Assembly (NCBI GenBank): GCA_020636075.1
Contig: JACJYO010000006.1
Coordinates: 124,001-188,000 of the forward strand
DNA from: Lewinellaceae bacterium
Lineage (GTDB): Bacteria; Bacteroidota; Bacteroidia; Chitinophagales; Saprospiraceae
Direction: 5' to 3'
Length of the DNA stretch: 64,000 bases
The position numbers and the translations under genes were made by a program. Below are positions 33,528 through 41,671 of this stretch, piece after piece (within the stretch, counting starts at the first letter, position 1; every line of letters starts with the position of its first letter). Under the pieces are notes generated by a model. The model was not told the origin of the DNA. It saw nothing but the letters and a program-made list of their open reading frames with translations, and searched no databases.

Positions 33528-34928
33528 ATGGAAAATTCCCGACTCGCCCAATTACTGCAAAGCCTCACTCCGGTTGAACTCCGCAAATTCGAGCGCTTTT
33601 TGCAATCGCCCTATTTCAATACGCGCAGTGATGTTTTGTTGCTGTTCCACGCTATTCGGGCAAGTCTGGAAGCCAGTCCAACGTTGCCCGACCGCGATGC
33701 CGTTTTTCAGGAGGCTTTTCCCGGAAAACAGTTTTCAGCCAGCGAACAACACCTGCTGATGACCTACCTGGTCCGGCAGTTCGAACAATTCATCCGGGTT
33801 GAGCAGATCAAATTTAGCCCGGAGTTGGAAGACTGGCTTGGGGTTAAAGCCTTTCAGCGGCTAGGCCTGGAAAACGAAGGGTCCCGGGCAATAAAAAAAG
33901 CATTCCAGCGCCTGGAATCCGGCAAATTGCGCAGCATAGCGTACCACGAACAGGGTTACCGGCTACAGTACGAACAAGTGCGCCGGCATCGCGCGCAACC
34001 GGAACAAAACGCCCGCCAACTCAAGCAACTTTCCACCCGTTTGAATACGACGCTGGTCGTTTTGTGTTTGCGGCAAGCCAGTTTTGTGCTCAGCGAAAAA
34101 GCGGTGTACAACATGGAGCCGGATACCTGGTTTTTGCCAGAGGTTTTTCGCTGGGTAGAATCCGCCGACCATGTTTCGGTGCCGGCTGTAGGCGCTTATT
34201 ATTTTGCTTGTAAAATGTTGCTCACCGATGAAGAAAACTGGTTCAAGGCTTTAAAAAAAAGTCTTTCGGAGCATAACCCTGCATTCCCACCGGAAGAGTT
34301 ATACGACTTGCACATGATTGCCATCAATTATTGTGTCCGCAAACTAAATGCCGGCAACGAATTGTATTTTCAGGAAATCCATGAGCTCTACAAAGTTGGG
34401 CTGGAAACCAAAACCCTGCTTCACAACGGGTTTTTATCACCCCTGAACTATTTCAATATCGTGATTACCGGGCTGAAAGTTAACGCCCTGGACTGGGTGG
34501 CCTGGTTTATTCCGCAATACAAAAACAGCCTTGAACGCCGGTTTCGCGACAGCGCCTACAGTTTTAACATGGCGCGTTTGCACTATGCCCGGCGCGAATA
34601 CGGTGAAGCACTCATGCTGCTGCAAAAGGCCAATTACCGGGACTTGCTCACTAACCTGGCTGCCAAAACCCAAATGCTCAAAATTTATTTTGAACAGGGC
34701 GAGTCTGAAGTCCTGCGCAATCACCTGGATGCGATGGCGCACTACCTGCGACGCAAACGGGTGATCGGCTACCATCGGGAGAATTATCTCAACATTATCC
34801 GCATTGCAAAGCGCTTACTTGCACTCCCGGCAGGCAAAGGACCGGAACGCGCACAACTCCGCCAACTTATCGAATCGACCGACCCGCTGACGGAGCGAAA
34901 GTGGTTTCTGGAGGAGTTGGAGCGGTAG
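33528..34928 (+). CDS. Unknown cytoplasmic helical-repeat protein
   Basis: The protein has 466 residues and no signal peptide. It is almost entirely alpha-helical, with TPR-like pairs of helices (for example FNMARLHYARREYGEALMLL, which fits the TPR consensus positions). The N-terminal segment (RLAQLLQSLTPVELRKFERF) recurs in many Bacteroidota hypothetical proteins. I chose the ATG at 33528 over a TTG six bases upstream. It may be a scaffold; no enzymatic motif is seen. The 59656-61083 protein is of similar size and build and could be a distant paralogue. Confidence 0.7.
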   Translation: MENSRLAQLLQSLTPVELRKFERFLQSPYFNTRSDVLLLFHAIRASLEASPTLPDRDAVFQEAFPGKQFSASEQHLLMTYLVRQFEQFIRVEQIKFSPELEDWLGVKAFQRLGLENEGSRAIKKAFQRLESGKLRSIAYHEQGYRLQYEQVRRHRAQPEQNARQLKQLSTRLNTTLVVLCLRQASFVLSEKAVYNMEPDTWFLPEVFRWVESADHVSVPAVGAYYFACKMLLTDEENWFKALKKSLSEHNPAFPPEELYDLHMIAINYCVRKLNAGNELYFQEIHELYKVGLETKTLLHNGFLSPLNYFNIVITGLKVNALDWVAWFIPQYKNSLERRFRDSAYSFNMARLHYARREYGEALMLLQKANYRDLLTNLAAKTQMLKIYFEQGESEVLRNHLDAMAHYLRRKRVIGYHRENYLNIIRIAKRLLALPAGKGPERAQLRQLIESTDPLTERKWFLEELER

Positions 34929-34965
34929 TTATCGTTGCAACAACATAAGCCGCCACCATCCCATT

Positions 34966-36078
34966 TTACCGTTTCTCAAAATCAACCACCTCAAAATACC
35001 CCTGCTTGGGTTGAAGCGCCTGATCAAACAACAAGGGGTAGTTTTTCCGGCCCCGTACCGGGAAATTGTCCAGCCAGCTGTACCGGTCTGAAACGTTCCA
35101 GAAGGTCACGCCGGTGAGCACCGATTTGTAGTCGCGAAAAACACGGAAAAACATACCATACTGCTCTGCCTGTTTTTGCTGAAGTTCCGGTGTGAAGGTG
35201 TCGGGCTCGTCCGGTTTGCGGTCCCGCCGGTGATTTTCCGGGGGATAAATCGAAACGTCCAACTCCGTGATCTGCACTTCCAGCCCTAGGGAGGCATATT
35301 TTTCAATAGCATGCCGGATATCCTGCTCTGAGGGCCCATAAACCGACCAGTGTCCCTGAATGCCCATGCCATGCACCGGTACGCCGGCGTCGAGCAGAGT
35401 TTTTAGCAGGGTGTAAATGCGTTCCACCTTTCCGGGCTGGATGGCATTGTAATCGTTGTAAAACAATTTCGCCCCCGGGTCGGCAGCATGCGCGTATTCG
35501 AATGCTTTGGCGATATATTCGGTTCCGGCAATTTGGTAAAACGGCGATTCCTCGCGGTACACCTTCGCATTGTCATCGGAAACGGCCTCATTCACCACAT
35601 CCCAGGCGTAAATCCGGTCTTTGTACCGGCCGACCACTGCACTGATGTGCGCTTGCATACGGGCGAAAAGGGTGTCTTTGCCGATCTGCTTTCCGGCAGC
35701 ATCCTTGAAAAACCAGTCGGGCTGCTGCTGGTGCCATACCAGGGTATGCCCGCGCATTTTCATATTGTTTGCCTTGGCAAAGTCGAGCATGGCATCTGCC
35801 GGGCCCCAGTTGTACGCGTTCGGGCGGGGGTGGATTGGCCCGGCCTTCATGACGTTTTCCGCTGTCAGGCTGTTGAACTGTGTTTTTATCAGCCCGGCTT
35901 CCCCGGCGTTGCGCAACGTCCGGGGCGACACGGATGCGCCGATCGGGAAGTATTCACGATAGTGATCTTTCAGCCCCGGAGCAGGCGTGCCGTTGCGGGC
36001 TCTTTGCCCGGCGTGGCAAGTCCAAAAGGAAAGGGCAATGCAAACGGCAAACAGGCGGAGTCTGGTAAAAACAGGCAT
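34966..36078 (-). CDS. Endo-1,4-beta-xylanase, glycoside hydrolase family 10
   Basis: The protein has 370 residues. GH10 enzymes hydrolyse internal beta-1,4 bonds of xylan with retention. The acid/base Glu164 is in AWDVVNEAV and the nucleophile Glu272 in VQITELDVS. Other family blocks are FNSLTAENVMKAG, MRGHTLVWHQQQPDWF, GMGIQGHW and the late FWNVSDRYSWLDN. The N-terminus is a signal peptide with FWTCHAG, a non-canonical lipobox, so it may be a lipoprotein or a plain secreted protein. There is no carbohydrate-binding module and no T9SS signal. It is divergent from the alpha/beta hydrolase gene. Confidence 0.95.
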   Translation of the reverse strand: MPVFTRLRLFAVCIALSFWTCHAGQRARNGTPAPGLKDHYREYFPIGASVSPRTLRNAGEAGLIKTQFNSLTAENVMKAGPIHPRPNAYNWGPADAMLDFAKANNMKMRGHTLVWHQQQPDWFFKDAAGKQIGKDTLFARMQAHISAVVGRYKDRIYAWDVVNEAVSDDNAKVYREESPFYQIAGTEYIAKAFEYAHAADPGAKLFYNDYNAIQPGKVERIYTLLKTLLDAGVPVHGMGIQGHWSVYGPSEQDIRHAIEKYASLGLEVQITELDVSIYPPENHRRDRKPDEPDTFTPELQQKQAEQYGMFFRVFRDYKSVLTGVTFWNVSDRYSWLDNFPVRGRKNYPLLFDQALQPKQGYFEVVDFEKR

Positions 36079-36236
36079 GGTGCAGGCGAGTATGATCTTT
36101 TAAAAAAAGTGAAATCCGAAAATGCCATATTTCCGGCAATGCCAAGATCGAACTTTTCCGGAACCTCAAACCTAACCCTGCGGCAATGCGGATTTTTAAC
36201 CGCAGGATAAACAAGCTTGCCGCTAAATCATTGAAT

Positions 36237-36267
36237 TTGGGTGCCGCCCATGCTGCCCGCACTTTTG
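36237..36267 (+). promoter_or_regulatory. Candidate promoter of the alpha/beta hydrolase gene
   Basis: TTG at 36237-36239, a 20-nt spacer and CACTTTTG at 36260-36267, with one mismatch to TAnnTTTG, 20 nt before the ATG at 36288. Confidence 0.45.
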
Positions 36268-36287
36268 TGTCATCAACGATTTGACAC

Positions 36288-37235
36288 ATGCACATTCACC
36301 GAATTTCTGCATTTAAAAACCCTGCCCTCGATCTCCTGTGGTTCGAAAACTGGGTGGCTGCGCTGGAAACACTCAATGGCCGGACCTACCAGCGGATCGA
36401 CCTGGACTCGCCCCTCGGGAATACCCGGGTGTGGGGTCTGAATACCAGTGATGACTCCCTGGAAGCTCTGGTCATTTTTCCCGGCGCCCGCACCTCGGCC
36501 CTTTTTTGGGATATTGACCGCGGGCTCGACAATTTGGGCAACGGCCTGCGGATATTTCTGGTGGAAACGAACGGCTTGCCCAATCCCAGCGCCGGCAACA
36601 CCCCCGACATCCGGTCAAACGACTACGGCATCTGGGCCGCCGGGGTGCTTGGGCAATTGGGCTTGTCCCGGGCTTTTGTCGCCGGGGCATCGTTTGGCGG
36701 GCTGGTGTGCATGAAACTCTGCATCGTTCACCCGGAAAAGGTTTTGGCCGCTTTTTTACTCAACCCCGGCTGCCTGCAACCCTTCTCCCTGACGCCCAAA
36801 AACCTGTTTTACAACCTGCTCCCCATCCTGTATCCGAGCCGGAAAAACGTGCAGCGTTTTTTGAACAAAGCCGTATTCGGGAAACCGCAGCATCAGCTGT
36901 CGGCGGGTGGAGAAGCGCTCCTGGAAGCCTACGAAATTTTTGCCCTGAAACGCTACCGCGACCAGACCCAGAAACCCTATTTCATGCGTACCGAACTCGA
37001 GCAGGTGCGCACCGATACCTACCTGCTGGCTGGCGGGAGGGACCTGCTTTTTCCGCCCGCCATTTCAATCAATAATGCGGTTAATAAAATCCAATCACTA
37101 AAAAAGGTACTGTTGTTCGATCATGCCGGACACGGTATTGAAACCTACCCAAAAGCCTTGCAAGCACTGGGCGAACTGATCCGAAAACACCAGGCCCGGG
37201 ATGCTGCACTTGCCAAACTGCTGAACACGAACTGA
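36288..37235 (+). CDS. Alpha/beta hydrolase
   Basis: The protein has 315 residues with the catalytic triad visible: Ser135 in the nucleophile elbow GASFGG, Asp252 in AGGRDLLFP and His282 in DHAGHGIE. The oxyanion region is FPGARTSA. No signal peptide, so it is cytoplasmic. The substrate cannot be told from sequence; the family includes esterases, acyltransferase-like and C-C hydrolases. It lies 39 nt upstream of a TonB receptor gene on the same strand, and divergent from a xylanase, which hints at a plant-polymer context, for instance ester cleavage, but this is only inference. Confidence 0.85.
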   Translation: MHIHRISAFKNPALDLLWFENWVAALETLNGRTYQRIDLDSPLGNTRVWGLNTSDDSLEALVIFPGARTSALFWDIDRGLDNLGNGLRIFLVETNGLPNPSAGNTPDIRSNDYGIWAAGVLGQLGLSRAFVAGASFGGLVCMKLCIVHPEKVLAAFLLNPGCLQPFSLTPKNLFYNLLPILYPSRKNVQRFLNKAVFGKPQHQLSAGGEALLEAYEIFALKRYRDQTQKPYFMRTELEQVRTDTYLLAGGRDLLFPPAISINNAVNKIQSLKKVLLFDHAGHGIETYPKALQALGELIRKHQARDAALAKLLNTN

Positions 37236-37274
37236 AACACCCATTTTTCAATTTTCCTTTTAACATTTTAAGCT

Positions 37275-39614
37275 ATGACGATGAACAACTGCCCGCAGCA
37301 GCTGCTGTGGATTTTATTACTCCTGTTTCCGCTTTGCCTGCAAGCACAGAAAAACACGGTGAGCGGCAACATCAAAGATGCGGCCAGTGGCGAAGATCTG
37401 ATCGGCGCCACCATCACGGTGAAAGAACTGCCCGGCACCGGCATTACCTCCAATGTGTATGGCTTTTACGCCCTGTCGTTGCCGGCCGGCGCCTATACGT
37501 TGCGCGTGAGCTACATGGGCTACGCCACCGGCGAACAGCGGGTTGATCTGACCACAGCCAACCAAACCGTTCAGTTCCAACTGAACGCCACCGACGCCCA
37601 ACTGTCCGAAGTGGAGATCAAAGCCGTACAGGCCGACGTGAACATTTCGAAAAACGAGATGGGCGTGCTCCGGCTGTCGCCAAAAGATATCAAATCGGTG
37701 CCGGTGCTTTTCGGTGAGCCGGATATTTTGAAAACACTCCAGTTGCTGCCCGGTGTGCAGTCGGCAGGGGAGGGCAATGCCGGTTTTTTTGTGCGCGGTG
37801 GCGCCGCCGACCAAAATCTCGTCCTGCTCGATGAGGCCCCGGTGTATAACGCTTCCCACCTCCTGGGCTTTTTCTCGGTGTTCAACTCCGATGCCATCAA
37901 AGACGTGACGCTGTACAAAGGCAACATGCCCGCAGAGTACGGTGGCCGGGCCTCCTCTGTACTGGACATCCGAATGAAGGAAGGCAACAACAAAAAATTC
38001 GGCGTGTCGGGCGGCCTGGGATTGATCGCCTCCAAGATCACCGTCGAAGGACCGATTGTGCCCGAAAAAGGTTCGTTTGTGGTTTCGGCGCGCCGGACCT
38101 ATGCCGATTTGTTCCTGAAATTGTCGTCCGACGAGGGTATCCGTGACAGCCGCCTGTATTTCTACGATTTTAATCTCAAATCCAATTACCAACTCGGCGA
38201 GCGCGACCGGGTGTACCTGTCGGGCTACTTCGGCCGCGACAATTTCGGCCTGGGCAACCTGTTCGGTTTCGATTGGGGCAATGCCACGGCTACGCTGCGC
38301 TGGAATCACCTTTTTGGTGAAAAACTGTTTTCGAACACGTCCGCCATTTTCAGTAATTACAAATACGACATTCACCTGAACTCCGATTCGAGCAGCACGC
38401 TGGCGATCAACTCCGGTATCCGCGATTTGAATTTCAAACAGGATTTCGGCTGGTTTTTAAATGAATCCAACACCGTGAAATTCGGCGCCAATGTGATTCA
38501 CCACCGCTTCAAACCGGGCAGCATCGAAACAGGCGAAGGCAGCAGCTTCAACAGCATGTTGCTCGAAAGCAAATACGCCCTCGAAAGCAGTGTGTATCTC
38601 CAGGATGAGTGGACGGTCAGCCGCCGCCTCAATGTGCAGGCGGGGATCCGCTACTCGCATTTCGATTACCTGGGCGCCGGCACGGCATATACATTCGACG
38701 CCGACGGGAACGTGATCGATGCGCAGGAATACGGTGATTGGGAAACGATCAAACAATACGGCGGCTGGGAACCGCGGCTTTCGGTGCGGTATCAATTGAA
38801 TGCGGAGAGTTCGGTCAAAGCTTCCGTCAACCGCAACTACCAGTACATGCACCTGCTGTCGAATTCAACTGCCGGTACGCCCACCGACCTCTGGGTGCCG
38901 AGCACCAACAACATCAAACCGCAAATCGCCGACCAACTGGCAGTTGGTTATTTTCGAAATTTTGCCGGCAACCAATTCGAGTTTTCTGCCGAGGCGTATT
39001 ACAAGCGCATGGACAACCTGATCGATTACCGGAATGGCGCCGATCTGTTTTTCAATGAAACCATCGAAGCGGAACTGGTGTATGGCAAAGGCGAAGCCTA
39101 TGGCATGGAATTGTTGCTGCGCAAAAACAGCGGCCGCCTGACCGGCTGGGTGAGCTACGCGCTCTCCCGCACCCTGCGCACGTTCGATGCGGTAAACGAC
39201 GGTGCCGCTTACCCCGCCCGGCACGACCGCATCCACGATATTGCTGTAGTGGGTATGTTCGACATCACACCGCGCTGGAATGTTTCGGCGAACTGGGTGT
39301 TCAACACCGGCGATGCTGCAACCTTCCCTTCGGGCACCTACAATTTTGAAGGACAAAGTGTGCCGTACTACACCGAGCGCAATGGTTACCGCTTCGCAAA
39401 CTACCACCGGCTCGACATCGGCACTACGATCATCAATCGCAAACGCAAACGCTTCGAGTCCAGCTGGAATTTTTCGGTCTACAATGTCTATGGCCGGGAA
39501 AATGTGTACGCAATCACCTTTGCCGAAAGCGAGGAGAATCCCGAAAAAAACGAGGCCACCCGGATCGCGCTGTTCCGTTGGATACCCTCGGTAACCTGGA
39601 ATTTCAAGTTTTAG
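37275..39614 (+). CDS. TonB-dependent receptor with carboxypeptidase-like N-domain
   Basis: The protein has 779 residues: signal peptide (LLLFPLCLQAQ), carboxypeptidase-D-like domain at about 25-110 (TVSGNIKDAASGEDLIGATI, GITSNVYGFYALSLPAGAYT), plug at about 115-230 (GEGNAGFFVRGGAADQNLVL, MPAEYGGRASSVLDIRMKEG), then a barrel ending in VTWNFKF. The plug motif GGxxDQNLVLLDEAPVYN is typical of the Bacteroidota receptor class that pairs with DUF4249 lipoproteins, and such a gene follows 211 nt downstream. Substrate unknown. A likely operon with the hydrolase gene upstream. Confidence 0.92.
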   Translation: MTMNNCPQQLLWILLLLFPLCLQAQKNTVSGNIKDAASGEDLIGATITVKELPGTGITSNVYGFYALSLPAGAYTLRVSYMGYATGEQRVDLTTANQTVQFQLNATDAQLSEVEIKAVQADVNISKNEMGVLRLSPKDIKSVPVLFGEPDILKTLQLLPGVQSAGEGNAGFFVRGGAADQNLVLLDEAPVYNASHLLGFFSVFNSDAIKDVTLYKGNMPAEYGGRASSVLDIRMKEGNNKKFGVSGGLGLIASKITVEGPIVPEKGSFVVSARRTYADLFLKLSSDEGIRDSRLYFYDFNLKSNYQLGERDRVYLSGYFGRDNFGLGNLFGFDWGNATATLRWNHLFGEKLFSNTSAIFSNYKYDIHLNSDSSSTLAINSGIRDLNFKQDFGWFLNESNTVKFGANVIHHRFKPGSIETGEGSSFNSMLLESKYALESSVYLQDEWTVSRRLNVQAGIRYSHFDYLGAGTAYTFDADGNVIDAQEYGDWETIKQYGGWEPRLSVRYQLNAESSVKASVNRNYQYMHLLSNSTAGTPTDLWVPSTNNIKPQIADQLAVGYFRNFAGNQFEFSAEAYYKRMDNLIDYRNGADLFFNETIEAELVYGKGEAYGMELLLRKNSGRLTGWVSYALSRTLRTFDAVNDGAAYPARHDRIHDIAVVGMFDITPRWNVSANWVFNTGDAATFPSGTYNFEGQSVPYYTERNGYRFANYHRLDIGTTIINRKRKRFESSWNFSVYNVYGRENVYAITFAESEENPEKNEATRIALFRWIPSVTWNFKF

Positions 39615-39633
39615 CCTCCATCAACCGGGGTGA

Positions 39634-39750
39634 ATACTTTTCAAACTTCAAATTTTTCTTTTCAAATTTCAAATTAAGCAGGAGGCTCCCGTCTCGGGAT
39701 GTTTCATGAATTTGAAATGTCAAATTGGAAAAGAAAAATTTGAAAAATGC
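39634..39750 (-). repeat. AT-rich dispersed inverted-repeat element, copy B (inverted)
   Basis: On the minus strand it reads like copy A: CCAATTTGACATTTCAAATT, then CATGAAACATCCCGAGACGG, then AATTTGAAATTTGAAAAG and AAAAATTTGAAG. It lies between the receptor gene and its DUF4249 partner. Confidence 0.85.
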
Positions 39751-39825
39751 CTAGCCCTCTGATGCCATGAATTGATGGCTATGAAGAACCACCTAGATCC
39801 ATTTCATTAAAAACACACAAAAAAA

Positions 39826-40608
39826 ATGACAATCAAATCCATAAAATCCCTGCTTATTGCCGCTCTGGCGCTTGCCTGCGCTTCCTGCGAAAAAGTCATC
39901 GATGTCGACCTGAACAGCGCCGCACCGCGCACCGTCATCGAAGCCAACCTGAAGGAAGGCGACCAACAATTTCAGGTGCTGGTGTACCAGACGAAGGATT
40001 ATTTCAGTGACGCACCGGCATTGTATTTCGACGATGCCACTGTCACCCTGTCCGACGACAGTGGCGAAAGCACACTCCTGGCATCCGCCGGCGCCGGCCG
40101 CTATATCGCGCCTGTTACCGGGGTGGCCGGAAAAACCTACACGTTGTCTGTGACGCGCACCGGCGAAAGTTTTACCGCGACGAGCACCATGCCTGCGACG
40201 ACCGTTTTAAGCAAACTGAGTTCGAAAGAACTCGATCTGCCCGGCGAGGAAAACCACCGGGAAGTATACCTCCACTTCGATGACAAACCCGGCGAGCACA
40301 ATTACTACCGCGTGCTGGTGACGGCCAACGATACCCTGGAGCTCGATCTGCAATATTTCGACGACAAATATTTCGACGGCAATGCCGTCAAATGGTCCCT
40401 GATCGAACTGTACGATTCGGGCGATCAACTATCGGTGGAACTGCGTAGCATCGACGAGGCTGCCTACAAATTTTACAACACCTTGGCGCCCATCCTGTCG
40501 GGTAATGAAGATACCGCACCCGGCAACCCGTACAGCAATTGGCAGGGTGGTGCACTCGGCTATTTCATTGCGTATAGCGCCAGTGCGCTGGATGGGGTGG
40601 TGGAGTAG
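39826..40608 (+). CDS. DUF4249 lipoprotein, partner of TonB receptor
   Basis: The protein has 260 residues. A clear lipoprotein signal (LLIAALALACASCEKVIDVD) with acylated Cys is followed by the DUF4249 pattern: DVDLNSAAPRTVIEANL, then LSDDSGESTLL and TYTLSVTRTGESFTATSTMP. The family is found next to carboxypeptidase-regulated TonB receptors and is taken to be the outer-membrane lipoprotein that cooperates with the receptor, by analogy with SusD, though the fold differs. The repeat element in the gap does not break transcription in any obvious way: no terminator is seen there. Confidence 0.88.
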   Translation: MTIKSIKSLLIAALALACASCEKVIDVDLNSAAPRTVIEANLKEGDQQFQVLVYQTKDYFSDAPALYFDDATVTLSDDSGESTLLASAGAGRYIAPVTGVAGKTYTLSVTRTGESFTATSTMPATTVLSKLSSKELDLPGEENHREVYLHFDDKPGEHNYYRVLVTANDTLELDLQYFDDKYFDGNAVKWSLIELYDSGDQLSVELRSIDEAAYKFYNTLAPILSGNEDTAPGNPYSNWQGGALGYFIAYSASALDGVVE

Positions 40609-40614
40609 AGGGCA

Positions 40615-40757
40615 AATTTTTCCGATTTCAAACTTTTCAAATTTCAAACTTCCAATTGGACATTTCAAATTAAAGAAACTTCCCAAATCGGGATCATCAT
40701 TTTCAATTTGAAATTTGAAAAGAAAAATTTGAGATTGGAAAAGTAGTACACCCTCTC
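40615..40757 (+). repeat. AT-rich dispersed inverted-repeat element, copy C
   Basis: Contains CAAATTTCAAACTTCCAATT, GACATTTCAAATTAAAG, then AATTTGAAATTTGAAAAG and AAAAATTTGAGATTGG, and ends AGTACACCCTCTC like copy A. It lies just after the DUF4249 gene, in a 1063-bp gene-free stretch (40609-41671) that also holds the group II intron and flanking hairpins. Confidence 0.85.
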
Positions 40758-40835
40758 AAATTCATTTGGCTAATGTAAATCATGAGAATCAGGGGTTAAG
40801 ATTCACCACCAAAGCCCGTAGGGCTGTCATTTTTG

Positions 40836-41487
40836 GTGCGCCCGGCATGGGCGCAGACTTGGCGGTGTAAGTCCGCTATACGCTTGGCAGCGAGGAGTAT
40901 TAGCCAAAGGCAAGGGTGTCCGTCGCGAGGCGGAATCTGAAGGAAGCCGGTGGCAAAGTCCCGACCTGACGAACAGAAATCGCATATAAGGCCATGATGC
41001 GTGGGTGAGTTTGCCAAACAAAACGAAACCCGACCGCTGCCCGGAACGCACTGTGGTAAATGCGGCAGGTACATGGGATGAAGGTCTGCGTTCTTACCCG
41101 GGGAGGTCTGCGACAGCCGGAAGCGAGGCGCGCGCGAGTGCCGGAGCATAAGGCGGCAGAAGTCAGCAGAGGCCATAGTATCCCGAATGCCTTCGGGAGA
41201 AGGGCCGAACGTTAGAGTGGAATCCGAGATGAGCTCATTAGTACCTGAGAAGAGGCAGCCAATTTCGGGAAACCGGAAACTCACTACCAAAGAATAGGTC
41301 GGAAACTGAAGGTACGGTAGGAGTGCTTAACACAGGACTGCATGACCAAGCAGGAAGCGAGCGGAACAAAAAAAGGGTAAATTCGAAATGCCCAAGACCG
41401 TTATGCTCTAACGAACCGCCGTGATACGTGACCCGTACGTCCGGTGGTGTGGGGGGACGGAGGGCTAACGCCCTCCTCCTACCCGAT
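40836..41487 (+). mobile_element. Group II intron ribozyme lacking its reverse transcriptase ORF
   Basis: The 5' end GTGCGCCCGGCATGGGCGCA is the standard bacterial group II start. The internal blocks AAGGCAAGGGTGTCCGTCG, GAGGCGGAATCTGAAGGAAG, ACAGAAATCGCATATAAGG and AGTCAGCAGAGGCCATAGTA are domain I-IV landmarks. Domain V spans about 41413-41450 (GAACCGCCGTG ... CGGTGGTG), and domain VI is a GGAGGGC/GCCCTCC hairpin ending CCTACCCGAT with the expected bulged A at 41481. Where the LtrA-type ORF should start, only a 22-codon remnant remains (41229-41297). At about 650 nt the ribozyme could still splice but would need a maturase from elsewhere. Confidence 0.92.
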
Positions 41488-41671
41488 TAGTAGAATTAAG
41501 ACATGCGCGATGTTAGCGCCGTAGGTGCGGGATTATAATAACACGCCTACGGCGTTTAAAAATCGTGGGTAATCATTTTCTACTACTACTACTACTACAA
41601 TAATGTCAGCCCTACGGGCTTTGTTTCGAAGATAAGATTGGCTTGTTAACCTCTAATTCGCATGACTCAAG
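41488..41671. repeat. Hairpins and (TAC)6 microsatellite downstream of the intron
   Basis: CGCCGTAGG and CCTACGGCG form a 9-bp hairpin near 41519-41559. A (TAC)6 run is at 41581-41598. CAGCCCTACGGGCTTT at 41607-41622 is an inverted copy of the hairpin that stands just before the intron (40811-40825). No gene is seen here. Confidence 0.7.

Noticed and set aside
41581..41598. (TAC)6 run as a phase-variation tract
   Set aside because: It lies in non-coding DNA between the intron and a convergent gene 3' end, far from any start codon.
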